Shown here in pieces: positions 8,677-15,326 of a DNA stretch of 41,697 nt. The position numbers were made by a program, and so were the translations under genes. The notes beneath the pieces were generated by a model. That model searched no databases. It saw nothing but the letters and a program-made list of their open reading frames with translations, and was not told where the DNA came from. Within the stretch, counting starts at the first letter, position 1. Every line of letters begins with the position of its first letter. Source of the DNA: Trebonia sp036276115 (lineage in GTDB: Bacteria; Actinomycetota; Actinomycetes; Streptosporangiales; Streptosporangiaceae); assembly GCA_036276115.1 (NCBI GenBank), contig DATBEM010000210.1, positions 1 to 41,697 on the forward strand, given 5' to 3'.

Positions 8677-9069
8677 GTGCCCACGTATCAGTATGCCTGC
8701 ACCGAGTGCGGTGGCCAGATCGAGGCTCTCCAGAAGTTCTCCGACGAGCCGCTGACCGTGCACGAGGCTTGCGGTGGCAAGCTGCGCAAGGTCTTCTCGC
8801 CGGTTGGCATCGTGTTCAAGGGCTCCGGGTTCTACCGGACCGACAGCCGCAGCGGGGCCGGCTCCTCGGCGCCGGCCGCGGCCGCGTCGTCGGACTCGGG
8901 CACCTCGGACTCGGGGACCTCGGACTCGAAGGCGGCGAGCGCCGCCTCGTCGTCGGCCGACTCCGGGTCGTCGTCGTCTTCCGATTCCGGCAGCAAGCCC
9001 GACACCAAGCCGAGTGGCAACAAGCCCGAGGCCAAGTCCGGGAGCAAGTCGAGCGAGAAGGTCGCCTAG
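8677..9069 (+). CDS. FmdB-family zinc-ribbon protein, Ruc-like chaperone
   Basis: 130 residues from GTG 8677, preceded by GGGAGGAAGCC. Residues 1-50 form the FmdB zinc ribbon (PTYQYACTECG, then FKGSGFYRTDS). Residues from about 60 are a disordered Ser/Asp/Lys-rich tail with a repeated SDSGT unit. The M. tuberculosis homologue Ruc is a redox-regulated chaperone with a disordered C-terminus, induced by heat through HrcA; a CIRCE site precedes this gene too. Only three of the four expected zinc cysteines are present: Cys8, Cys11 and Cys32, with His29 at the other position. Zinc could still bind as Cys3His, but the redox switch may differ. Confidence 0.88.
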   Translation: MPTYQYACTECGGQIEALQKFSDEPLTVHEACGGKLRKVFSPVGIVFKGSGFYRTDSRSGAGSSAPAAAASSDSGTSDSGTSDSKAASAASSSADSGSSSSSDSGSKPDTKPSGNKPEAKSGSKSSEKVA

Positions 9070-9074
9070 CCTCG

Positions 9075-9881
9075 ATGGAGCCGGTCGCGGACATCGCGGT
9101 CATCGGGGGCTCTGGGTTCTACGAGTTCCTCGCCGGCGCCCGCGAGGTGGCGGTCGACACGCCGTTCGGCGAGCCGAGCGAGACCGTCCTGGTGGGCGAG
9201 GTCGCCGGGAAGCGCGTCGCGTTCCTGCCCCGCCACGGGCGCGACCACCGTTTCCCGCCGCACGAGATCCCGTACCGGGCCAACCTGTGGGCCCTGCGGG
9301 CACTGGGCGTGCGGCGCATCCTGGCGCCGAGCGCCGTCGGGTCGCTGACCGCCTCCTATGGCCCGGGCACGCTGATCATCCCCGACCAGCTCGTTGACCG
9401 GACCCGGGGCCGTGCCCAGACCTTCTACGACGTCACCGCCGTGCATGTCGCGTTCGCCGACCCGTACTGCCCGTCCGGGCGGGCGCGGGCGATCGCGGTG
9501 GCCCGCCAGGAGGGCTGGGTGCCCGCCGGGTCAGGCACGCTGGTGGTCATTGACGGCCCCCGGTTCTCGACCCGGGCCGAGTCCCGCTGGCACGCCGCCC
9601 AGGGCTGGACGCTGGTGGGCATGACCGGGCACCCAGAGGCTGTCCTCGCCCGCGAGCTGGCGATGTGCTACACCCCCCTTGCCCTGGTGACCGACCTGGA
9701 CGCCGGCGTCGAGGAAGGCGAGGGGGTTACCCAGGCCGAGGTGTTCGAGGTCTTCGGGCAGAACATGACCCGGCTCCGGGCCCTGGTCGGCAAGGTCATC
9801 GAGGCGATGCCGCCCGAGCGCGAGGACGACCCGTGCGCCCGCGCCCTGGACGGCCTGCGCCTGCCGGTCGCGCTGCCGTAG
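9075..9881 (+). CDS. mtnP: S-methyl-5'-thioadenosine phosphorylase
   Basis: 268 residues from ATG 9075, five bases after the fmdB-like stop, so probably the same transcript. It cleaves methylthioadenosine with phosphate to adenine and methylthioribose-1-phosphate, recycling the by-product of polyamine synthesis. Visible motifs are AVIGGSGFYEF, FLPRHGRDHRFPPHEIPYR (phosphate and base pocket), IDGPRFSTRAESRWH and GMTGHPEAVLARELAMCY. TDLD in the base-specificity loop fits 6-aminopurine (MTA) use; 6-oxopurine phosphorylases carry Asn there. It converges with araA, leaving 11 bp between the stops. Confidence 0.9.
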   Translation: MEPVADIAVIGGSGFYEFLAGAREVAVDTPFGEPSETVLVGEVAGKRVAFLPRHGRDHRFPPHEIPYRANLWALRALGVRRILAPSAVGSLTASYGPGTLIIPDQLVDRTRGRAQTFYDVTAVHVAFADPYCPSGRARAIAVARQEGWVPAGSGTLVVIDGPRFSTRAESRWHAAQGWTLVGMTGHPEAVLARELAMCYTPLALVTDLDAGVEEGEGVTQAEVFEVFGQNMTRLRALVGKVIEAMPPEREDDPCARALDGLRLPVALP

Positions 9882-9892
9882 CCGCCCGGCCG

Positions 9893-11416
9893 CTAGAGTC
9901 CCCGGGCCAGCCGGTAGTACGCCTGGTTCCAGCGGATCTCCTTCGTGAACTGGCGGGGGGTGGTGGCCGCGTCGATCACCAGCAGCTCGACCCCGAGCAT
10001 GTCGGCCAGGTCCTCGATGTGCTCGCGGGTCAGCGCCGTGGTCAGGGCGGTGTGGTGCGGGCCGCCCGCGGTCAGCCAGCACTCGGCCGACGTGGACACC
10101 GACGGCTGGGGCCGCCAGACCGCGCGGGCCACCGGCAGCGACGGCAGCGGCCGCGGCGGCGGGACCACGTCGATCTCGTTCGCGACGAGCCGGAAGCGGT
10201 CGCCCATGTCCGCCAGCCCGAGCACCACCGCCGGGCCGGGGGCGGCGTCGAAGACCAGCCGCACCGGGTCCTCCCGGGCGCCGATGCCCAGCGGGTGGAT
10301 CTCGCACGAGACCGGTGACGCGCCCGCGATGGAGGGGCAGACCTCAAGCATGTGCGCCCCGAGGATCAGCTCCTCGCCCGGCACCAGGTGGTAGGTGTAG
10401 TCCTCCATGAAGGAGGTGCCGCCCGGCAGGCCGGCGCCCATGGCCTTCAGGGCGCGCACCAGCACGGCCGTCTTCCAGTCGCCCTCGGCCCCGAACCCGT
10501 ACCCGTCGGCCATGAGCCGCTGCACGGCCACGCCCGGGAGCTGGCGCAGCCCCCCGAGGTCCTCGAAGTTCGTCGTGAAGGCGCCGAATGACCCGCCCGG
10601 GCCGAGCGCGCCCGCCAGCAGGTCCCGCAGCGCCACCTCGATCGAGGCCGCGTAGCGCAGCGACTCATGGTCCGGCCCGCCCGGCCGCAGCGACGGCGCG
10701 ACCGTGAACTGGTCCGCGTACTCGCGGGTGAGCTTGCCCACCCGCTCCGGGTCGGCCCCGTCCACCGCCGCCGCCAGCTCGGTCACCCCGTAGGCGTTAA
10801 CCGACACCCCGAACGTGAGCTGGGCGGCCACCTTGTCGCCTTCGGTCACCGCGACGTCCCGCATGTTGTCGCCGAACCGGGCCAGCCGCAGCGACCGCAG
10901 CTCCGCCCGGCCGATCGCGGCCCGCGCCCAGGTCGCGATCCTTGCCCGGACGCCGGGATCGGACACGTGCCCGGCGACCGTCTTGCGGGCGACCCCGAGC
11001 CGGGACTGGATGTAGCCGAACTCCCGGTCGCCGTGGGCCGCCTGGTTGAGGTTCATGAAGTCCATGTCGATGGTCGCCCAGGGCAGGGCCACGTTGGCCT
11101 GGGTGTGCAGGTGCAGCAGGGGCTTGCCCAGAGCGTCCAGCCCGGCGATCCACATCTTGGCCGGGGAGAACGTGTGCATCCAGGCGATCACCCCGGCGCA
11201 CGAGTCGTCCGCGGAGGCATCCAGGCAGAGCCGCCGGATGGCGTTGGCGCTGGTCAGGACTGGCTTCCACGCTACGTTCAGGGCGAGGCCGGGATCGTCG
11301 GCCAGCTCGCGGGCGATGGCCTGCGACTGCCCTGCCACCTGGCGCAAGATCTCCTCGCCGTACAGCGTCTGGCTGCCGGTGACGAACCAGACGTCCCGGG
11401 ATGGGGTGGCGGTCAT
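9893..11416 (-). CDS. araA: L-arabinose isomerase
   Basis: 507 residues. ATG 11416 overlaps the araD stop as ATGA and has a GAGG about ten bases upstream. It converts L-arabinose to L-ribulose and depends on Mn2+. The metal and catalytic residues known from E. coli AraA (Glu306, Glu333, His350, His450) correspond to Glu311 in GAEGDWKTA, Glu338 in GTSFMEDYTYHL, His355 in GAHMLEVCPSI and His455 in GGPHHTA. It begins with the family's VWFVTGSQTLYG. It is the last gene of the minus-strand araB-araD-araA operon. Confidence 0.97.
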   Translation of the reverse strand: MTATPSRDVWFVTGSQTLYGEEILRQVAGQSQAIARELADDPGLALNVAWKPVLTSANAIRRLCLDASADDSCAGVIAWMHTFSPAKMWIAGLDALGKPLLHLHTQANVALPWATIDMDFMNLNQAAHGDREFGYIQSRLGVARKTVAGHVSDPGVRARIATWARAAIGRAELRSLRLARFGDNMRDVAVTEGDKVAAQLTFGVSVNAYGVTELAAAVDGADPERVGKLTREYADQFTVAPSLRPGGPDHESLRYAASIEVALRDLLAGALGPGGSFGAFTTNFEDLGGLRQLPGVAVQRLMADGYGFGAEGDWKTAVLVRALKAMGAGLPGGTSFMEDYTYHLVPGEELILGAHMLEVCPSIAGASPVSCEIHPLGIGAREDPVRLVFDAAPGPAVVLGLADMGDRFRLVANEIDVVPPPRPLPSLPVARAVWRPQPSVSTSAECWLTAGGPHHTALTTALTREHIEDLADMLGVELLVIDAATTPRQFTKEIRWNQAYYRLARGL

Positions 11417-12189
11417 GATGCGGGTGCCTCTGTCTGCGTGGTGGCTGCTGTCTGCGTGGCGGCTGCTGTCTGCGTGCTGGCTGCTGGCGTGCTCGCCGGT
11501 TCCGCGTTCGCGGTGTCCGTGCTCTCGGGGCGCGGGCGCTGGCCGTAGGCGTTCTGGTAGCGGTCGTAGAGCCGGTCGACGTCGGCCGCCGGCAGTGGCC
11601 GGGGCGCTCCCAGCTGCCGCGCGAGGTGCACCGTGCGGGCCACGTCCTCGCACATCACGGCGGCCTTGACCGCCGCCCGGGCGTCCGTCCCGATCGTGAA
11701 GACGCCGTGGTTGCGCATCAGCACGGCCGGCGACCGGTGCCCGGCCAGGACCGACACGACGCCGCGCCCGATCGAGTCGTCGCCGATCGGCGCGAACGGG
11801 CCGAGCGGGATCTCCCCGCCGAACTCGTCCGCCATGGCGGTCAGCACGCACGGCACCGGCTCGCCGCGCGCCGCCCACGCGCAGGCGTACGTGGAGTGGG
11901 TGTGCACCACGCCGCCGACGGCGGGCATGTGCCGGTACACGTAGGCGTGGGTCGCGGTGTCGCTCGACGGCGACAGCTCGCCGTCCTGGACCGCGCCGTC
12001 GAGGTCGCACACGACCATCGACGCGGGGGTGAGGTCGTCGTAGGAGACGCCGCTCGGCTTGATGACCATCAGGCGGGTCCCGGGCACCCGCGCGGAGACG
12101 TTGCCCGACGTCCACGCGACCAGCCCGTAGCGCACGAGCTCGGCGTGCAGCGCGCTCACCTGGGCCCGCACGGCTTCGACGACCGTCAT
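11413..12189 (-). CDS. araD: L-ribulose-5-phosphate 4-epimerase AraD
   Basis: 258 residues. ATG 12189 overlaps the araB stop (ATGA), and its own stop overlaps the araA start. It epimerises L-ribulose-5-phosphate to D-xylulose-5-phosphate. Class II aldolase motifs are TSGNVSARVPG (phosphate site), IKPSGVSYDDL, VVHTHSTYACAWA (two zinc His) and MRNHGVFTIG (third zinc His). The last ~45 residues, after YDRYQNAYGQR, are a Thr/Ala/Gln-rich tail built on three 18-bp DNA repeats and are outside the normal fold. Confidence 0.95.
   Translation of the reverse strand: MTVVEAVRAQVSALHAELVRYGLVAWTSGNVSARVPGTRLMVIKPSGVSYDDLTPASMVVCDLDGAVQDGELSPSSDTATHAYVYRHMPAVGGVVHTHSTYACAWAARGEPVPCVLTAMADEFGGEIPLGPFAPIGDDSIGRGVVSVLAGHRSPAVLMRNHGVFTIGTDARAAVKAAVMCEDVARTVHLARQLGAPRPLPAADVDRLYDRYQNAYGQRPRPESTDTANAEPASTPAASTQTAAATQTAATTQTEAPAS
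11430..11483. repeat. Three tandem 18-bp repeats in the araD tail
   Basis: Units at 11430-11447, 11448-11465 and 11466-11483 begin CTGTCTGCGTG and end GGCTG, with one or two differences each. They encode the repeated Thr-Gln-Thr/Ala tail of AraD, in frame, so copy-number changes would not disrupt the gene. Confidence 0.85.
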
Positions 12190-13928
12190 GACCGCGCGCC
12201 GGCGGGCTGGCCCGGGGCAGGCTGGCCGCCGGGCGGCCCTGCCTCGTTCCGCCACCGGCGCAGCCGGTGCAGGACGTCATTGGCGCCTCCCGACCGGCCC
12301 GCGAAGTACTCGTGCAGCCGCCGGTACTCGGCGAAAAGCCCGTCGTAGGCATCGGCCCGGCCGGTGTCCGGCTGGTAGGCCCCGCGCTCGCAGCGCCCCA
12401 TGACGGCGGCGGCCGTGGCCACGTCCGGGTGGGCGCCGGCGGCGACGGCGGCGTGGATCGCCGACCCCACCGCCGGGGCCTGGTCGGAGGAAGCGACCGA
12501 GACCGGGCGGCGCAGCACGTCGGCGTAGATCCGCATGAGCGCCGCGTTGCGCTTGAGGCCGCCGGCGACGATGAAGTCGGTGACCGGCACCCCGGCTTCC
12601 TCGAACGCCTCGATGATCATCCGGGTGCCGAAGGCGGTCGACTCCAGCAGCGCCAGGTACACCTCCTCCGGCCGGGTGGCCAGGGTGAGGCCGACGACGA
12701 CGCCCGACAGGTGGTGGTCAACCAGGACGGACCGGTTGCCGCCCATCCAGTCCAGGGCGACGAGCCCGTGCGCGCCGACCGGCCGGCCGGCCGACAGGCT
12801 CGACAGGTACTCGTGCATGCTCAGGCCGCGCTCGGCCGCCGCGCGGGCGTAGTCCGGCGGTAGCCCCTGGCCGATCCACCAGGCGAAGATGTCGCCGACC
12901 GCGCTCTGCCCGGCCTCGTACCCGTAGCTGCCCTCGATGATGCCGCCGTCGACCACGCCGCAGATGCCGGGGACCTCCGCCAGCCGGGTGCCGTTCATCA
13001 CGTGGCAGGTCGAGGTGCCCATGATCGCGAGCAGCTGGCCGGGGGCGATGGCGCGGGCGGCCGGGGCGGTGACGTGCGCGTCCACGTTCCCGGTGGCGAC
13101 CGCGATGCCCTCCGGCAGCCCCGTCAGGGCGGCGCCGGCGACGGTCAGCGACCCGGCCCGCGACCCTAGCGGGGACAGCGGCAGCCCGGCGAGCCGGGTG
13201 TCGGCGAAGTCGGCGAAGTCCGGGTTCAGCGCGGCCAGGTACTCCGGGCTGGGATAGTGCCCGTCCTGGTAGATCCCCTTGTAGCCGGCGGTGCAGGCGT
13301 TGCGGGTCTCGCGCCCGGTGAGCTGCCAGATGATCCAGTCGGCGGCCTCGATCCAGCGGTCGGTCCGCTGGTAGGCCTCCGGGTCCTCCTCCAGGACCTG
13401 CAGCGCCTTGGCGAACTCCCACTCCGAGGAGATCCGGCCGCCGTACCGGGCTAGCCACGGCTCCTTGCGCTCGCTGGCCAGGCCGGTGATCCGGTCGGCC
13501 TGCCCCTGGGCGGCATGGTGCTTCCACAGCTTGGGCCATGCGTGGGGACGCTCGCGCAGGCCGGGCGCCTCGCACAGCGGGGTGCCGTCGGCCGTCACCG
13601 GCAACGCGGTGCACGCGGTGAAGTCGGTGCCGATGCCGACCACGGACGCGGGCGAGACCCCCGCGTCCGCCACGGCCGCCCGCACGGCCGCCCCGAGGGC
13701 CGCCCGCCAGTCGGCCGGGTCCTGCAGCGCCCAGTCCGGCGGTAGCCGCTGGCCCGAGGCCGGCAGCTCGCGCTCGATCGAGCCGCTCGCGTACTCGCAG
13801 ACCCCGGTACCGAGCTCCGTGCCGTCATCGGCCCGGACCACGACGGCCCGCGCCGAGAGCGTGCCGAAGTCGACCCCCACGACCGTCGCCGGGCCCGTGG
13901 TGGTGCCGGGCGCACCCTCCGCTGTCAC
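12186..13928 (-). CDS. araB: Ribulokinase AraB (FGGY family)
   Basis: 580 residues from GTG 13928, which has TTGGAGGCGAAC directly upstream; the frame is open further but that region holds operator sequence. It phosphorylates L-ribulose. FGGY kinase motifs are VVGVDFGTLSARAVVV (phosphate loop 1), GIGTDFTACTALPV, WKHHAAQGQADRI, NVDAHVTAPAARAIAPG, IMGTSTCHVMNG (phosphate 2), DWMGGNRSVLVD and IVAGGLKRNAALMRIYADVL (adenosine site). It is the first gene of the operon, with 4-nt overlaps into araD and then araA, and is probably repressed by the divergent LacI-type protein. Confidence 0.96.
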   Translation of the reverse strand: MTAEGAPGTTTGPATVVGVDFGTLSARAVVVRADDGTELGTGVCEYASGSIERELPASGQRLPPDWALQDPADWRAALGAAVRAAVADAGVSPASVVGIGTDFTACTALPVTADGTPLCEAPGLRERPHAWPKLWKHHAAQGQADRITGLASERKEPWLARYGGRISSEWEFAKALQVLEEDPEAYQRTDRWIEAADWIIWQLTGRETRNACTAGYKGIYQDGHYPSPEYLAALNPDFADFADTRLAGLPLSPLGSRAGSLTVAGAALTGLPEGIAVATGNVDAHVTAPAARAIAPGQLLAIMGTSTCHVMNGTRLAEVPGICGVVDGGIIEGSYGYEAGQSAVGDIFAWWIGQGLPPDYARAAAERGLSMHEYLSSLSAGRPVGAHGLVALDWMGGNRSVLVDHHLSGVVVGLTLATRPEEVYLALLESTAFGTRMIIEAFEEAGVPVTDFIVAGGLKRNAALMRIYADVLRRPVSVASSDQAPAVGSAIHAAVAAGAHPDVATAAAVMGRCERGAYQPDTGRADAYDGLFAEYRRLHEYFAGRSGGANDVLHRLRRWRNEAGPPGGQPAPGQPAGARS

Positions 13929-13970
13929 GTTCGCCTCCAAGGGAAAGAAAGTTTCAGCCGCTGTCCCGAT

Positions 13971-13987
13971 TGTTAACGTGCTCAACA
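13971..13987. promoter_or_regulatory. LacI-type operator candidate O1, araB side
   Basis: TGTTAACGTGCTCAACA, 17 bp, has TGTT/AACA outer arms and an internal A...T pair. It lies 43 bp before the araB GTG. Sixteen bases of it recur with two changes at 14165-14180. Confidence 0.5.
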
Positions 13988-14049
13988 TGATCGTCAATAC
14001 TCGCCGCCAACTTGTCACTCGGTGGCTAACAGGCCTTGACCGAAGGTCA

Positions 14050-14063
14050 TGTTATCGTTAACA
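14050..14063. promoter_or_regulatory. LacI-type operator candidate O2
   Basis: TGTTATCGTTAACA is an inverted repeat (TGTTA-N4-TAACA) with a central CG. It matches the TGTTAnCGnTAACA pattern typical of actinobacterial LacI/GalR regulators. It lies roughly mid-way in the araB/regulator intergenic region and is the best operator here. Confidence 0.65.
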
Positions 14064-14153
14064 CATCTGCTCATTTAGCCCTGGCGACCTGGCGATTGAC
14101 GCCTGGCTGACATGGGAAAACGCGAGTCGCCTGGGTGTATGCTTGCCATAGGT

Positions 14154-14180
14154 CAACAATGTTGTGTTAGCGTGCTCAGC
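14154..14180. promoter_or_regulatory. LacI-type operator candidate O3, regulator side
   Basis: CAACAATGTTG (14154-14164) is a perfect odd palindrome. It is directly followed by TGTTAGCGTGCTCAGC (14165-14180), a near copy of the O1 sequence. Position upstream of the regulator suggests autoregulation. Confidence 0.45.
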
Positions 14181-14312
14181 GTTGGTTGGCGAGCGCTGTT
14201 GTGCTGTTCGCGCGGTGGGCCGGCTCGCGCGGTGGGCCGGCAGGCGCCCGGGCAGGCCGGGCCGGAGTGCGGGCCCCTGGCGACGAGCCGGCCCACCGAG
14301 GGGGAGGGGACC

Positions 14313-15326
14313 GTGGCCCGACCAGCCCGTGAGCCGGCGATGACCGATGTCGCCCGGCTGGCCGGAGTCTCCCACCAGACCGTCTCCCGGGTCCTGAACG
14401 ATCATCCCAACGTCCGCGAGCAGACCCGCCGGCGCGTGCAGGCCGCGATCGCCGAGCTCGGCTACCGTCCCAACCGGGCCGCCCGCGTCCTGGTCACCGG
14501 CATGTCGCAGGTCATCGGGGTGGTGGCCCAGTCGTCCGCGCTCTACGGCCCGGTCTCGATCCTTAACGCGCTGGCCCACGCGGCCCTGCAGCACGGGTTC
14601 ACCGTCAGCGTCGAGAGCGTCCGCGCGCTTGACCCCCAGTCGATCTCCGACGCGATCGGCCGCCATCGCGACCAGCGGGTGGCGGGCCTGGTCGTCATCG
14701 CGCCGGTGGAGTCCGCGAACGAGGCGCTGGACGCCATCCCCGACGACGTACCGCTGGTCACCATCGACGGCGACCCCCGGCGGACGGCCGGGCTGGTCAC
14801 CGTCGACCAGGAGGCGGGCGCCTACGCCGCGACCAGGCACCTGCTCGACGCCGGGCACCAGACCGTCTGGCACGTGTCGGGCCCGGCCGACTGGTTCGAC
14901 AGCCAGGGGCGGGTGGCCGGCTGGCAGCGGGCGGTAGCGGAGGCCGGGGCGGAGGTCCCGCCGGTCATGCAGGCCGACTGGCTCGCGTCGTCGGGGTACC
15001 GGGCCGGGCAGATCCTCGCCCGGATGACCGAGGTCACCGCGGTCTTCGCGGCCAACGACCACCTGGCCCTGGGCATCTTGCGGGCGCTGCACGAGCGCGG
15101 CAAGCGTGTCCCGGCCGACATCAGCGTGGTCGGCTTCGACGACGTGCCCGAGGCCGCTTACCTGATCCCGCCGCTGACCACGATCCGGCCGGACTTCGCC
15201 GCCGTCGCCGCCGCGAGCATCGACCTCATCCTCGAGCAGGTGCGCGGCGGCCAGCGGCTGTCCGAGCGCCGCATCCTCACCCCCGCCCTGGTCGAGCGGG
15301 ACAGCGTCGCCCCCCCGGCGGGCTAG
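14313..15326 (+). CDS. LacI-family transcriptional regulator of arabinose genes
   Basis: 337 residues from GTG 14313, preceded by GGGGGAGGGGACC; ATG 14340 is an alternative. The N-terminal helix-turn-helix is TDVARLAGVSHQTVSRVLND, then the hinge region RRRVQAAIAELGYRPNRAARVL. The periplasmic-binding-protein-like sugar domain includes GVVAQSS, DGDPRRTAGLVTVDQEAGA, VTAVFAANDHLALGILRAL, ISVVGFDDVPEA and LTTIRPDF. Its position opposite araBDA suggests an L-arabinose-responsive repressor, which is inferred from context. Its stop and the coxL1 stop share the same CTAG, so the two genes are convergent with a 4-bp overlap. Confidence 0.93.
   Translation: MARPAREPAMTDVARLAGVSHQTVSRVLNDHPNVREQTRRRVQAAIAELGYRPNRAARVLVTGMSQVIGVVAQSSALYGPVSILNALAHAALQHGFTVSVESVRALDPQSISDAIGRHRDQRVAGLVVIAPVESANEALDAIPDDVPLVTIDGDPRRTAGLVTVDQEAGAYAATRHLLDAGHQTVWHVSGPADWFDSQGRVAGWQRAVAEAGAEVPPVMQADWLASSGYRAGQILARMTEVTAVFAANDHLALGILRALHERGKRVPADISVVGFDDVPEAAYLIPPLTTIRPDFAAVAAASIDLILEQVRGGQRLSERRILTPALVERDSVAPPAG

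Larger units (their letters stand above)
13929..14312. promoter_or_regulatory. Divergent araB / lacI-type regulatory region
   Basis: A 384-bp stretch without a gene between araB (leftward) and the LacI regulator (rightward). It is clearly richer in A and T than its surroundings near 13940-14070, and holds LacI-type palindromes annotated separately. The right third (14190-14310) is GC-rich leader. The exact -35/-10 boxes are not clear by eye. Confidence 0.7.

Noticed and set aside
12186..14018. Longer araB start at ATG 14018
   Set aside because: The extra 30 codons cover operator-like palindromes and AT-rich promoter sequence; the GTG at 13928 has a strong ribosome binding site and starts just before the kinase fold.
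14112..14312. Upstream extension of the LacI regulator to ATG 14112
   Set aside because: The 67 extra codons are unlike LacI proteins, whose helix-turn-helix is near the N-terminus, and GTG 14313 has a clear ribosome binding site.
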